In this document: in pieces, positions 51,006 to 61,049 of the stretch
Layout of the letters: every line of letters begins with the position of its first letter
How positions within the stretch are numbered: the stretch's first letter is position 1
From: Pelagibacteraceae bacterium AG-337-G04
GTDB taxonomy: Bacteria; Pseudomonadota; Alphaproteobacteria; Pelagibacterales; Pelagibacteraceae
Direction of reading: 5' to 3'
DNA length: 64,000 nucleotides
NCBI GenBank assembly: GCA_003282205.1
Contig: QBZW01000002.1
Coordinates: 1 to 64,000 of the forward strand
Made by a program: the position numbers and the translations under genes
The notes under the pieces: model-generated
Database searches by the model: none
Told to the model about the DNA's origin: nothing
What the model saw: only the letters and a program-made list of their open reading frames with translations

Positions 51006-52083
51006 TTAACCTTGTCAATCCTATCATACATACAAGAAACATAATAACTTGAGGAAGCCATACAGAAATATATACTGGTAATGTTTCATTCTTGCCAAAT
51101 AAAATAGAAAAATAATTAATATAATAAAATATTACTGAAACTATTACGCCAACAACAATTAAGAAAAACTTTGATTTAATTATATTAAATTTTAACATTA
51201 GTAGAGCTCCGATTATTGCAGTTAGGGTTAAATATATTGGTAGACTATAAATTTTATTTAAATGTAATTTTACATCTGTAGCAGAATAACCGATAGACTC
51301 ATAATTTTTTTCTAATTTCAATAATTCAAAAATATTCAAAGAATTTAAATTTGAATATAAGTTTGCAATGATTTTACTATTAAATGAAGAGGAATAATTA
51401 TAATCTAAAACATTTTTAGTTTTTACTTCATTAGAATAAATTTTTACGTTTCTTAATCTCCAAACTTTCTCTGAAATATCACCTTCCTCTGCTAAAATCG
51501 TGTTAATTAGTCTATAATTAGTGTCTACTTGAGTTATCTTTATATTTTCTAAGGAATTTTTTTTATAAGTTTGTGCATTAATTATAAATATATTTTGATT
51601 ATTTTTGCCTTTTTCTTTAATCCATAATCCACCTTCATTTACAACAGCCAAGTGATCACCAGAATTAGAGTATTGATATTTTATATTAAGATATAAACTC
51701 TTTAAATTTGCAGAAAAAGAATAATAAACAAATATTAGTATTATTCCCATAATTAAAGAAACTAATGAAACTATAGTTGTAATTTTAAAATTATCGATGC
51801 CGTTACTCCTTAATAGTTCAATTTCATCTCTATCAAAAATATTAATAAAAAAAAACATTACACCTAACAAAAAAATAAAAGGTAATATTTCAAAAATGAT
51901 TGATGGAATATTTAAAATAGTCAAAATAATTGGGTAATAGATTTCATTTTCTTTATTCTCAAAATATTTCAACTCTTCGAAAATATTTAAAAAAAAGCTT
52001 AGAAATATAAATACTAACAGAATCATTAATACATTCTTTAAAAATAATTTTGTTAAGTAGGAGTGATATTTTTTAAAAGTCAT
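50995..52083 (-). CDS. lptG: LPS export permease LptG
   Basis: This is a 362 aa inner-membrane subunit of the LptB2FG ABC exporter. There are three N-terminal helices (about 15-35, 55-80 and 100-125), a periplasmic jelly-roll domain (about 140-260) and three C-terminal helices. FLKNVLMILLVFIFLSFFLNIFEEL at the N-terminus and the short DRDEIELLRSNGIDNFKI loop, the coupling region for LptB, are typical. It overlaps lptF by 4 bp (ATGA type) and lptD by 11 bp. LptB, C and A lie elsewhere. Confidence 0.93.
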   Translation of the reverse strand: MTFKKYHSYLTKLFLKNVLMILLVFIFLSFFLNIFEELKYFENKENEIYYPIILTILNIPSIIFEILPFIFLLGVMFFFINIFDRDEIELLRSNGIDNFKITTIVSLVSLIMGIILIFVYYSFSANLKSLYLNIKYQYSNSGDHLAVVNEGGLWIKEKGKNNQNIFIINAQTYKKNSLENIKITQVDTNYRLINTILAEEGDISEKVWRLRNVKIYSNEVKTKNVLDYNYSSSFNSKIIANLYSNLNSLNIFELLKLEKNYESIGYSATDVKLHLNKIYSLPIYLTLTAIIGALLMLKFNIIKSKFFLIVVGVIVSVIFYYINYFSILFGKNETLPVYISVWLPQVIMFLVCMIGLTRLNEN

Positions 52084-53228
52084 AGTAAATTAAGTTTGAA
52101 TTTCGTAAATATATTCAATATCAAATAAAATATAATTACTAAAATTAAGGGAAATATTAAAATTAAAGTATTTATTATTGGAGAAATAAAAAAATATTTT
52201 AATAAAATTTGCGAAATAGCAATCGTTAAACTTCCAATTAAGAAAATATTTAGCTTGCGTGATTTACCAAAAAAACTAGATCTAGGTTCAATTATCAAAC
52301 TTGCGGCAACTAATGAAATTATAAGTGTATAAAATGGAATTATTATCCTTTTATATAGTTCTTCAATTATAGATTTTACTCTCCTTGTATGACAAGCATC
52401 ACTACTAGTATCATTAATTATTTTTTGTCCATTAAAATTATTTTTTGGAAAATCTTCTTTTATGCATTTTACTAATTCAATAGAGTCTAACTCTTGAATT
52501 TTTGATCGTGTAACTGTTTTAGTTGTAAAGTTAGATAAATCATAATCAGTCTCAGAAAAATTTAATACAAAAGTATTATTTGAGTTAACATTTGTAATTC
52601 CTCCATCAAAAAGTCTTAAAATATATTTTTTATTTTTTTTAATAATTATTCCCCTATCAGCAACAATAATTTTTGATTTACCGCCTTCAATTTTCTCATT
52701 TATATAAATTTTTTTTAATTCTCCATCTTTTTTGTACTCTTCAACAAAAATAGTAAGTCCTTTTACTACATTGATAAATTTCTTTTCAGATATCAATTTA
52801 GGTAAAAAATCAATATTAGATTCTTTAATAAAAATTCTTCCTAAATTTTGTGATTTAGGTACAATAATTAATGTTAATATAAGTTGTAGAATTAAAAATA
52901 ATATTGAAAATCTAAGTATGAAATTAATTAATTGAATTTTTCTAATCCCATTATTCCAAAAAACTATTAACTCATTTGAATTCTCATATTTATTTATTAC
53001 ATAAAAGATGGATAGAAAAAATACAAAAATAATTGTTTTACTGAATATTTTTGGTAGATTTAGTGAAACAAAATAAAAATAAACCTTCAAACTGTGCCCA
53101 TCATCAGATACTAGATCTAAAAAATTAACAGCCTGGATTATCCAAACGATAAATGTAATACTAAATGATGCTATTAGAAAGAAATTAAAGATATCCTGAG
53201 AAAGTTTACGAAATATTAATTTATTCAT
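52080..53228 (-). CDS. lptF: LPS export permease LptF
   Basis: This is a 382 aa partner of LptG in the lipopolysaccharide exporter. It has the same topology: three helices, a periplasmic domain (about 145-270) and three helices. KYENSNELIVFWNNGIRKIQLI at about 76-97 is the coupling loop, and LVAASLIIEPRSSFFGKSRKLNI the conserved C-terminal segment. It is the first gene of the envelope-assembly run, 55 bp divergent from pepA. Confidence 0.92.
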   Translation of the reverse strand: MNKLIFRKLSQDIFNFFLIASFSITFIVWIIQAVNFLDLVSDDGHSLKVYFYFVSLNLPKIFSKTIIFVFFLSIFYVINKYENSNELIVFWNNGIRKIQLINFILRFSILFLILQLILTLIIVPKSQNLGRIFIKESNIDFLPKLISEKKFINVVKGLTIFVEEYKKDGELKKIYINEKIEGGKSKIIVADRGIIIKKNKKYILRLFDGGITNVNSNNTFVLNFSETDYDLSNFTTKTVTRSKIQELDSIELVKCIKEDFPKNNFNGQKIINDTSSDACHTRRVKSIIEELYKRIIIPFYTLIISLVAASLIIEPRSSFFGKSRKLNIFLIGSLTIAISQILLKYFFISPIINTLILIFPLILVIIFYLILNIFTKFKLNLL

Positions 53229-53283
53229 TGAAATTTTTGTTTTAATAAATATACAACATTATCTAATAAATAATTTCAAAAAA

Positions 53284-54723
53284 ATGAAGCTAAATATAAA
53301 TTTTACAAATAAAGTCCCAAAAATGGCAAAGGACAATGAGATTATTCTGTTAAATCAAAAAACTATAAAAATAAAAGGGATTAAACAATTAACGAATACA
53401 GTTTTCTCTAATAAACTTTTCTCTGAGCAGAATTTTCTTGCAAAAGATTACAAAGACAAAAGTTACATATTCGTAAATTGCACAAAGTCAAAGGCCACAT
53501 TAGATTTTGAAAAACTTGGATCAAAATTATATGTTTTTTTAAAGGAAAATAAGAAAGAAAATTCATTTATTAATTTAACAAATAATCCTCTCACCAATGT
53601 ACAACTAGAAAAGTTTCTTCATGGAGCACAGCTTAAATCTTATAATTTTAGTCTTTACAAAACATACAAAAAAACAAATAAATTTATAATAAATTTAAGT
53701 ATCGTTGGTAGTGGTATTAAACAAAAGAATTTATTAAGAAATAAATTAAATGCTCTTTTGGAAGGAGTTTTTCTCACTAGAGATTTGGTTTCTGAACCAG
53801 GTAATATTTTACATCCAGATGAGTACGCAAAGAGAATTGTAAAATTGAGAAAATTTGGATTAAAAGTTACAGTCTATGATCAGAAAAGATTAAAAAAATT
53901 AGGTTTTAATGCATTACTTGGTGTTGGACAAGGAAGTATTAGAGGTTCTTATATGGTAACAATAGAGTGGAGTGGAAATAAAAATAAATCAAAACCTTTA
54001 GCCTTCGTTGGAAAAGGAGTTTGTTTTGATACTGGAGGAATTTCACTCAAGCCTGCAAAATTTATGGAAGATATGACATATGATATGGCTGGTTCAGCAA
54101 CTGTAGTTGGTCTTATGAAAACTCTAGCCTTAAGGAAATCTAAAATTAATGCAGTTGGAGTTGTAGGATTAGTCGAAAATATGCCAGGAGCAAATGCACA
54201 AAGACCAGGAGATATTGTAAAATCATATAGTGGACAAACTATCGAAGTTTTAAACACAGATGCTGAAGGAAGACTTGTTCTAGCAGATGCGCTTACATAT
54301 ACAGAGGAGAAATTTAAACCAAGTTTAATTATTGACTTAGCGACATTAACTGGAGCAATAATAGTTGCACTCGGATCTGAATATGCTGGAATGTGGTCAA
54401 ACAATAAAAAATTGTCAAGTCAACTTTTTAATGCCGGAGAAAAGGTAGAGGAAAAAGTATGGGAAATGCCTCTTCACGAAAATTACAATAAATTAATGAA
54501 TTCAAATAACGCCGACATGCAAAATATTAATTATGTTGGAGGTGCCGGATCAACAACTGCTGCTCAATTTTTGCAAAGGTTTATAATTAATAAAACACCC
54601 TGGGCGCATTTAGATATTGCTGGCATGGCTTTTTCTAAATATGCTGGAGCTTTAAATTCAGGTGGTGCAACAGGTTATGGTGTTAGATTATTAAACAAAT
54701 TTATAGAGGACAATTATGAGTAA
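53284..54723 (+). CDS. pepA: Leucyl aminopeptidase
   Basis: This is a 479 aa M17 leucine aminopeptidase, which removes N-terminal residues from peptides with two metal ions. Active-site motifs are complete: VGKGVCFDTGGISLKP (Lys and Asp), MTYDMAGSATVVG, NTDAEGRLVLADALTY (the family signature) and VEKVWEMPLHENY-like residues. It lies between lptF (divergent) and ndk, which it overlaps by 8 bp. Confidence 0.95.
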   Translation: MKLNINFTNKVPKMAKDNEIILLNQKTIKIKGIKQLTNTVFSNKLFSEQNFLAKDYKDKSYIFVNCTKSKATLDFEKLGSKLYVFLKENKKENSFINLTNNPLTNVQLEKFLHGAQLKSYNFSLYKTYKKTNKFIINLSIVGSGIKQKNLLRNKLNALLEGVFLTRDLVSEPGNILHPDEYAKRIVKLRKFGLKVTVYDQKRLKKLGFNALLGVGQGSIRGSYMVTIEWSGNKNKSKPLAFVGKGVCFDTGGISLKPAKFMEDMTYDMAGSATVVGLMKTLALRKSKINAVGVVGLVENMPGANAQRPGDIVKSYSGQTIEVLNTDAEGRLVLADALTYTEEKFKPSLIIDLATLTGAIIVALGSEYAGMWSNNKKLSSQLFNAGEKVEEKVWEMPLHENYNKLMNSNNADMQNINYVGGAGSTTAAQFLQRFIINKTPWAHLDIAGMAFSKYAGALNSGGATGYGVRLLNKFIEDNYE

Positions 54724-55126
54724 TATTGAACAAACATTATCTATAATTAAACCAGATGCAGTTGAAAGAAATCTACAGGATCAAATTAAAAATGAATTTA
54801 AAAATAAAGGATTCAAAATTTTAAAGGAAAAAAAAATTCATATTTCTAAAGATGAGGCTGAAAAATTCTATAAAGTTCATGAGTCTAAACCGTTTTATAA
54901 CGATTTATGTGCATATTTATCTTCCGGACCAATTGTTGTAATGAATCTTCAAAAAGATAATGCGGTTTTAGAAAATAGAAAATTAATGGGGGCAACTAAC
55001 CCTAAAGATGCGGAAGAGGGAACACTAAGAAAAAAATATGGTATTTCAATCGATAAAAATTCTGTTCATGGATCAGATAGTATTGAAAATGCCAAGATAG
55101 AGTTAAATTTTTTTTTTAAGGATTAA
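54716..55126 (+). CDS. ndk: Nucleoside-diphosphate kinase
   Basis: Ndk balances nucleoside triphosphates. It has 136 aa. LSIIKPDAVERN at the N-terminus, SGPIVVMNLQKDNAV, MGATNPKDAEEGTLRKKYG and the phospho-His in NSVHGSDSIENA are intact. It overlaps pepA by 8 bp and converges with purN with an 11 bp overlap. Confidence 0.96.
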   Translation: MSNIEQTLSIIKPDAVERNLQDQIKNEFKNKGFKILKEKKIHISKDEAEKFYKVHESKPFYNDLCAYLSSGPIVVMNLQKDNAVLENRKLMGATNPKDAEEGTLRKKYGISIDKNSVHGSDSIENAKIELNFFFKD

Positions 55127-55694
55127 TTAAGATCTTATCAATAGCTTTGGGATAAATTTCGTGTTCTATCTTAAGAACTTTTTTTTCCAAACTTTTTACA
55201 TTATCTGATCTTAAAATTTTTACTTTCTTTTGTAAAATAACCTTACCAGAGTCTAATTTTTCTGTTACTTTGTGAATTGAAGCTCCTGCAAATTTGTCTT
55301 TATTTTTAATTGCCCTTTCGTGAGTATTTAATCCTTTATACTTAGGCAAAAGTGATGGATGAATATTTAATATAGGCTTAGAAAATTTTTTAATAAAATT
55401 ACCTGACAGGATTTTCATAAATCCAGCTAAACAAAGTACATCTATATCATATTTTTTTAGTAATTTAAGTGAGTTATTTTCAAAATTTGATTTATTTTTA
55501 AATTTAATTCCATAAGTCTTTATTCTTGCTTTAGATGCATATTTCAATCCCTTAGCATCTGGATTATTTGAAATAACCAATATAATTTTAATTAAAGAAT
55601 TTTTTTTTTTTGAGTGATTTATTAAAGATTTTAAGTTACTACCCCTACCACTAATAAATACAGCTATGTTTGTTTTACCAGGATATTTTTCCAC
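55116..55694 (-). CDS. purN: Phosphoribosylglycinamide formyltransferase
   Basis: PurN formylates GAR with 10-formyl-tetrahydrofolate in purine synthesis. It has 192 aa. AVFISGRGSNLKSLI (about 12-26), LCLAGFMKILSGNFI, the catalytic Asn-His in ILNIHPSLLPKYKGLNTHERA, and an Asp in KLDSGKVILQ are all present. It overlaps purM by 20 bp, and the two are translated together. Confidence 0.95.
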   Translation of the reverse strand: MEKYPGKTNIAVFISGRGSNLKSLINHSKKKNSLIKIILVISNNPDAKGLKYASKARIKTYGIKFKNKSNFENNSLKLLKKYDIDVLCLAGFMKILSGNFIKKFSKPILNIHPSLLPKYKGLNTHERAIKNKDKFAGASIHKVTEKLDSGKVILQKKVKILRSDNVKSLEKKVLKIEHEIYPKAIDKILINP

Positions 55695-56697
55695 TTAATT
55701 TTACTTTATTTGAATTTTTAACTATTTTTCCAATTATATATGGTTTAAAATTTTTTCCAAAATATTTAGTTATAGAATTTAAATTTTTTGGATTAATCAC
55801 TAAACAAAAACCTACACCACAATTAAAAGTTTTTAACATCTCACTGTCGCTTATGCCCATTTTATGCAACCACTTAAAAATATTTAATGTTTTAATACTA
55901 TTTAGATTTATTTCTGCACCTAATTTTTTTGGTATTACTCTTTTTATATTATCTGCTAAACCACCACCCGTAATGTTTGCACATCCATTAATTAAATCTT
56001 TTTCATTAATTATTGATAATTCTTTTACATAAATCTTAGTTGGTCTAATTAATTCCTCTTTGAGAAATTTATTAGTTTTTAAATTAATTTTTTTTTTTTT
56101 AATTAAAAATCTTACTAATGAAAAACCGTTAGAATGTAGTCCATTAGATGGCACAGCCAAGATTAGATCCTTATCTCTAATTTTGTTGTTTAATATTTTT
56201 TTTTTTTCAACTAAACCAACAGCAAAACCTGCAATATCAAATTTGCCCTTTGAATATGTTCCAGGCATCTCTGCAGTTTCACCACCCACTAATTTGCAGT
56301 TAGCTAAATGGCATCCTTTGATAATTCCTCTTACTAAATTCTTTAATTTACTTAAATTTATTTTACTTACTGATATATAGTCTAAAAATAGATATGGTCT
56401 TGCTCCTTGAACTACTAAATCGTTTACACACATTGCAACAAGATCAATTCCGATTGTATCAAATTTATTAAGATCGTTTGCAATCTCAATCTTAGTTCCA
56501 ACTCCATCTGCGCTAGTAACAATGTGAGGCTCTTTGAAGGTTTTAGGAATTGGTGAGATTGCACCAAAACCACCTATATTCTTAAAATCACCACTTTTAT
56601 TTGATTTTCTCGTAAGTGAACTTATGAACTTAACAAAATTATCCGCTTTTGGAATGTTAACTCCACTCTTACTGTATGTTAATTTATTCGATGCCAT
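55675..56697 (-). CDS. purM: Phosphoribosylformylglycinamidine cyclo-ligase
   Basis: PurM makes aminoimidazole ribotide in purine synthesis. It has 340 aa. TYSKSGVNI at the start, KNIGGFGAI, SADGVGTKIEIA, GIDLVAMCVNDLVVQGARPYLFLDY and GGETAEMPGTY are diagnostic. A 13-T run on the plus strand (56088-56100) lies in the gene, encoding Lys residues. The ATG at 56697 overlaps the head-to-head start of the DUF2066 gene (ATG at 56691), a remarkably tight divergent arrangement. Confidence 0.95.
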   Translation of the reverse strand: MASNKLTYSKSGVNIPKADNFVKFISSLTRKSNKSGDFKNIGGFGAISPIPKTFKEPHIVTSADGVGTKIEIANDLNKFDTIGIDLVAMCVNDLVVQGARPYLFLDYISVSKINLSKLKNLVRGIIKGCHLANCKLVGGETAEMPGTYSKGKFDIAGFAVGLVEKKKILNNKIRDKDLILAVPSNGLHSNGFSLVRFLIKKKKINLKTNKFLKEELIRPTKIYVKELSIINEKDLINGCANITGGGLADNIKRVIPKKLGAEINLNSIKTLNIFKWLHKMGISDSEMLKTFNCGVGFCLVINPKNLNSITKYFGKNFKPYIIGKIVKNSNKVKLSGKISW

Positions 56698-57785
56698 ATA
56701 ACAAATTTATATCTTTTTTAAAAAAAAAAATAATTACGTGTTTATATATATTTTTTATATTTTTAACCTTTAATTTTATAGAGTTTTCCACAAACTTCTT
56801 ATACGCAAAAACTTTTGTCGTTTCAAAAATTGAAATAGAGGAAAAATATAATCTTAATTTTAGTAAGCTCAAAGTTATAGATAGAGGCTTCAAAAAAGCA
56901 TTTCAAAATCTTTCTAAAATGATACTTGAAGAAAAGGATTTAAATAAGATTTCAAATACTCCAATAGAAGATATTAAAAAATTAATTGAAAATTTTTCAA
57001 TACTAGATGAAAAATTTATAAACCAAAAATATAAAAGTATTATTGAGGTAGAATTTAATAGAAGAAAATTAATTCAATTCTTAAATTCGAAAAATATAAT
57101 TCTTTCTTTACCAAAAAAAATAGATGTTTTTTTTCTACCAATTCTGGTCGATTTAGAAACTAATAACTTTATTTATTTAAGTGACAATGTTTTTGTAAAA
57201 AATTGGGAAAATATAAAACAAAATTATTTTCAAATAAATTATATTTTACCAAATGAAGATGTTGAAGACTATTTTAATATAAAAAAAAATTTACAAAATA
57301 TAGAAAATTATAATTTCAAAAAAATTTTAAAAAAGTATAATTCTGAAAACCACATAATAATGATAGTTTTCAAAAAAAAAAAAGATTTTAATTTTTATTC
57401 AAAAATTAATTTTGGTAATAAATTTTTAGTAATTAATGAAAGTTTTACAAATAAAAATATGCAAGATAAGTCAGATTTGAACTCAATGATATTAAATATA
57501 AAAAATAAATATGAAGATAATTGGAAATCATTCAATAAAATGGATCCATTATCATCAGTACCTATTCGATTATCTATAAACTCCTTAAATATTAAACAAT
57601 CATTAAAATTAGAAAATGCATTGGCTAATTTAGACTTTGTGAATTATTTTGAAATTGAAAAGTTTGATAGCGATAAAATTATATACAGGATTTACTACGG
57701 TAGTAATCCAAAAAGATTTTTAAATGATATTCTACTTTATGATATAAATATTGATACTAATTCAATTAATTGGAAAATAAAATGA
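56691..57785 (+). CDS. DUF2066-domain protein, exported or membrane-anchored
   Basis: This is a 364 aa protein with a basic N-terminus and one hydrophobic segment (about 14-34), possibly a signal anchor. Its mature part resembles DUF2066: KLKVIDRGFKKAFQNL near residue 60 and IDVFFLPILVDLETNN. The function is unknown. I use ATG 56691, which lies 5 bases inside the start of purM on the other strand; the frame from 56676 would extend further into purM. It overlaps hda by an ATGA junction (57782-57785). In other alphaproteobacteria this gene also precedes hda-like genes, which supports the call. Confidence 0.7.
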   Translation: MPYNKFISFLKKKIITCLYIFFIFLTFNFIEFSTNFLYAKTFVVSKIEIEEKYNLNFSKLKVIDRGFKKAFQNLSKMILEEKDLNKISNTPIEDIKKLIENFSILDEKFINQKYKSIIEVEFNRRKLIQFLNSKNIILSLPKKIDVFFLPILVDLETNNFIYLSDNVFVKNWENIKQNYFQINYILPNEDVEDYFNIKKNLQNIENYNFKKILKKYNSENHIIMIVFKKKKDFNFYSKINFGNKFLVINESFTNKNMQDKSDLNSMILNIKNKYEDNWKSFNKMDPLSSVPIRLSINSLNIKQSLKLENALANLDFVNYFEIEKFDSDKIIYRIYYGSNPKRFLNDILLYDINIDTNSINWKIK

Positions 57786-58438
57786 GTGAATTAAATCAAT
57801 TACTTTTAGAATTAGACTATAAAACTAATTTTAATGAACATGATTTTTATTTATCAAAAGCTAATTCTAATGCATTTAATTTAATAAATAATTGGCCTGA
57901 ATGGGATAAAAAAATATTAAATATTTCAGGAGAAAAATTTTCTGGAAAAAGTCACTTAGCAAATATTTTTAAACTAAAGTCCAAAGCATTTTTAGTTAAT
58001 GGCGATAAAATTGATAATTCTATTTTTAAAAGTTTAAAATTATATGAATGTATAATTATTGACGATTTTGAGAAGTGTAAAGAGGAGGAGTTATTGTATT
58101 CAATTTTTAATCTAGTAGATCAAGATAATAAATATATGCTTATAAATTCACTAAAACCGATAAATATAATTAAATTCAATTTACCTGATTTAATCTCAAG
58201 ATCAAAAAATTGTATTTATGCAGAAATTGAAAATCCAGATGATGAATTGCTTTTTGCGATAATATTAAAGAATTTTTCTGATCGTCAGATAAAAATTGAA
58301 AAAAAAATTATAAATTTTATCGTACGTAGAATTGATAGATCTTATAGAAATATTGATGAATTTATATATAAGATTGACGAGCTTAGTTTAAAAAAAAAAA
58401 AACCAATTAATTTAACGACCATAAAAGAGATTTTATAA
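57782..58438 (+). CDS. hda: DnaA-related protein Hda/HdaA
   Basis: This is a 218 aa AAA+ protein, short and lacking a DNA-binding domain, like Hda. With the sliding clamp it promotes DnaA-ATP hydrolysis to prevent re-initiation of replication. SELNQLLLELDY is the N-terminal region; a clamp-binding QLxLDF-type sequence appears as QLLLELDY. Walker A is in ISGEKFSGKSHLA (about 47-59), the Walker-B-like segment is IIDDFEKCKEE, and the box VII Arg is in RRIDRSYRNIDEF. I choose ATG 57782, which forms ATGA with the DUF2066 stop. aspS follows after 1 base. Confidence 0.85.
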   Translation: MSELNQLLLELDYKTNFNEHDFYLSKANSNAFNLINNWPEWDKKILNISGEKFSGKSHLANIFKLKSKAFLVNGDKIDNSIFKSLKLYECIIIDDFEKCKEEELLYSIFNLVDQDNKYMLINSLKPINIIKFNLPDLISRSKNCIYAEIENPDDELLFAIILKNFSDRQIKIEKKIINFIVRRIDRSYRNIDEFIYKIDELSLKKKKPINLTTIKEIL

Positions 58439-58439
58439 A

Positions 58440-60224
58440 TTGACAAAATATAGAACACATAATTGTGGTGAATTAACCAAGTTACATAAAGAAAAAGAAG
58501 TTTCTTTATCAGGCTGGATTAATAAAAAAAGAGATCATGGAAATCTTTTATTTATAGACATAAGAGATAACTATGGAATTACTCAATGTGTTATAGACAA
58601 AAACAACGAAATTTTTAAGAAAATTGAAAAATTATCATTAGAGACTGTAATTAAAATATCAGGAGTAGTTATTAAAAGATCAGATGAAACAATAAATCAA
58701 AATATTTCTACTGGAGAAATAGAAGTTAAAATAAAAAATATTGATATTTTAGGTGAAACAAAAGAATTACCTTTACCTGTTTTTACTGATCAAGACTATT
58801 CTGAGGAAATAAGACTTAAATATAGATTTTTAGATCTTAGAAGAAAAAAAATTCATAATAATATAATCTTAAGATCAAAAGTAATTTCATTTATTAGAAA
58901 TGAAATGCAAAAACTTGGATTTTTAGAATTTCAAACCCCTATTTTAACCTCTTCTAGTCCAGAAGGTGCAAGAGATTTTTTAGTTCCTAGTCGATTAAAT
59001 CCTGGAAAATTTTATGCTTTGCCGCAAGCTCCTCAACAATTCAAACAACTAATTATGGTATCTGGATTTGATAAATATTTTCAAATAGCACCATGTTTCA
59101 GAGATGAGGATGCAAGAGCAGATAGAAGTCCTGGAGAATTTTATCAATTAGATGTCGAAATGTCTTTTGTTGAACAAGAAGACGTTTTTGATGTTGTAGA
59201 AACTTTATTTTTAAAATTATTTAAAACATTTAGTAATAAAAAAATTCTTCATGAAAAGTTTCCAAGGATTACCTATGAAGATGCAATGCTTAAATATGGA
59301 TCAGATAAACCCGATTTAAGAAATCCATTGGAAATCAAAGATTTAACGAATATATTTGAGAGAGAAGATGTAAAATTTGAAATATTTAAGAAATTAGTTA
59401 AAAATGGCTCAATAGTTAGAGCGTTAGTTACTAAAAATACAAAAGAAAAACCTAGAAGTTTTTTCGAGGGTATTGATAAATGGGCAAAAGATCAAGGTAA
59501 ATCAGGCCTCGCATATTTTACGTTAGAAAAAGAGGATAAAATCAGTGCAAAAGGACCGATTGGAAAATTTTTCTCAGAAACCTCATTGATTGAAATCATT
59601 AATCAAACGAAGGCAAATATTGGAGATACTATTTTTCTTTCTTGTGGAAAAAAAGATGATGTAGAACAATTATTAAGTGTTGCAAGAAACAAAATAGCTG
59701 AGGATTTAGATTTAATAGATAATGAAATATTCTCGTTTTGTTGGATTGTTGATTATCCAATGTATGAAATTGATGAAATAACAAAAAAAATTAAATTTAG
59801 TCATAATCCGTTTTCTATGCCGCAAGGAGAAATAAATAAATTAGATCTCTCTAATCCTTTAAACATTAAAGCATATCAATATGATATTGTTTGTAATGGG
59901 GTAGAGCTATCTTCAGGGGCTATAAGAAACCATGTTCCAGAATTAATGTATAAATTATTTGAAATTGCTGGCTATTCAAAAAATGATGTTGATAGTAAAT
60001 TTAGTGGAATGATTAATGCCCTGAGTTATGGAGCACCTCCACATGGGGGAATAGCCCCAGGGATTGATAGAATTGTTATGCTTTTGGCAAATGAAAAAAA
60101 CATAAGAGAAGTTACTATGTTCCCAATGAACCAAAATGCACAAGACTTAATGATGAATGCACCATCAGAAATTTCTGACGATCAATTAAAAGAGCTGAGC
60201 TTAAGTCTTAAAAAGAAAAATTAG
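58440..60224 (+). CDS. aspS: Aspartyl-tRNA synthetase
   Basis: This is a 594 aa class II synthetase of bacterial type. The N-terminal OB-fold (SLSGWINKKRDHGNLLFIDIRD), class II motif 1, motif 2 (CFRDEDARADRSPGEFYQLD), the GAD insertion and motif 3 (GIAPGIDRIVMLL) are all present. The RSPGEFYQLD variant, instead of RQPEFTQID, is the form I associate with alphaproteobacterial and mitochondrial AspRS. That enzyme is often non-discriminating and pairs with GatCAB. The start is TTG at 58440, one base after the hda stop. It converges with the TSCPD gene with no gap. Confidence 0.95.
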   Translation: MTKYRTHNCGELTKLHKEKEVSLSGWINKKRDHGNLLFIDIRDNYGITQCVIDKNNEIFKKIEKLSLETVIKISGVVIKRSDETINQNISTGEIEVKIKNIDILGETKELPLPVFTDQDYSEEIRLKYRFLDLRRKKIHNNIILRSKVISFIRNEMQKLGFLEFQTPILTSSSPEGARDFLVPSRLNPGKFYALPQAPQQFKQLIMVSGFDKYFQIAPCFRDEDARADRSPGEFYQLDVEMSFVEQEDVFDVVETLFLKLFKTFSNKKILHEKFPRITYEDAMLKYGSDKPDLRNPLEIKDLTNIFEREDVKFEIFKKLVKNGSIVRALVTKNTKEKPRSFFEGIDKWAKDQGKSGLAYFTLEKEDKISAKGPIGKFFSETSLIEIINQTKANIGDTIFLSCGKKDDVEQLLSVARNKIAEDLDLIDNEIFSFCWIVDYPMYEIDEITKKIKFSHNPFSMPQGEINKLDLSNPLNIKAYQYDIVCNGVELSSGAIRNHVPELMYKLFEIAGYSKNDVDSKFSGMINALSYGAPPHGGIAPGIDRIVMLLANEKNIREVTMFPMNQNAQDLMMNAPSEISDDQLKELSLSLKKKN

Positions 60225-61049
60225 TTATTTCTTTCCTTTAAGATTTATTTTTATATCTGATAAATCTACTAGTTTCTTTTTGTAATTACTTCTTACAAAA
60301 CCCTTGCTAGTAATATCTTTTACTAATTTCAAGAATTGAGTTTTGTCTTCACTATTTTCTTCTTCGCCGACTTCATCAGAAATTTCAGATACTCCAATAG
60401 AAGGTGTGTGAGCTAGATCTTCTCTATTAAGATATGATATTGCCAACTCTCTAAATATATAATCTAAAATAGATGATGCACTTAATATTCTATCGTTACC
60501 AAATACTTTTCCAGATGGTTCGAATTTAGTATCTACGAAGGCATTTACAAATTCATCCAATGGTACACCGTATTGTAATCCAAGTGAAACAGCTATGGCA
60601 AAGTTATTCATCGTTGCTTTTACTAGTTCACCTTCTTTACTTGTGTCTATAAATATTTCTCCTATTTTTCCATCTTCGTATTCACCTGTATGCAAGTATA
60701 CTTTATGATCTCCGATTGATGCTTTTTGGATGTATCCCTTTCTTCTGTCTGGCATACTAAATCTTTTACTGTTATTGTCTTTAATGTTTTTTGTTAACAT
60801 TTCTTGGTTAACTTTAAGACTATTCTTTTGCTCAGGTTGAGGTATTGATGTATTTACAACATTTACCTTGTTTTTTTCAATTTTTTCTAAGTTTTTAGTT
60901 TTTCTATTATCCAATTTTACATCCAGTATTTCAAATTTGCCGTCATCTCTTTTCTCTAAATTTTGAATGTTTTTTTCCTCTATATTATCGAGGTAATGAC
61001 TTACCTTAAAACTACAAGTATAATATGTTTCAACTAAAAATTTTGCCAT
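60225..61049 (-). CDS. Stand-alone TSCPD-like domain protein, related to class II ribonucleotide reductase C-terminus
   Basis: This is a 274 aa protein whose second half matches the C-terminal region of B12-dependent ribonucleotide reductase Nrd[19 protein letters not shown] (about 109-126), [42 protein letters not shown] and [14 protein letters not shown] (about 207-220). The N-terminal part ([19 protein letters not shown]) also recalls NrdJ-linked sequences. No radical-site Cys or catalytic barrel is present, and no nrdJ lies in the window. It could be a regulatory or electron-transfer partner. An acidic stretch ([15 protein letters not shown]) precedes a Lys-rich end. It is convergent with aspS and divergent from NDUFA12 across 114 bp. 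Confidence 0.75.
   Translation of the reverse strand: MAKFLVETYYTCSFKVSHYLDNIEEKNIQNLEKRDDGKFEILDVKLDNRKTKNLEKIEKNKVNVVNTSIPQPEQKNSLKVNQEMLTKNIKDNNSKRFSMPDRRKGYIQKASIGDHKVYLHTGEYEDGKIGEIFIDTSKEGELVKATMNNFAIAVSLGLQYGVPLDEFVNAFVDTKFEPSGKVFGNDRILSASSILDYIFRELAISYLNREDLAHTPSIGVSEISDEVGEEENSEDKTQFLKLVKDITSKGFVRSNYKKKLVDLSDIKINLKGKK

Noticed and set aside
53949-54404. 151 aa antisense frame opposite pepA
   Set aside because: It lies inside the catalytic core of pepA and has no recognisable family, signal or ribosome-binding site.
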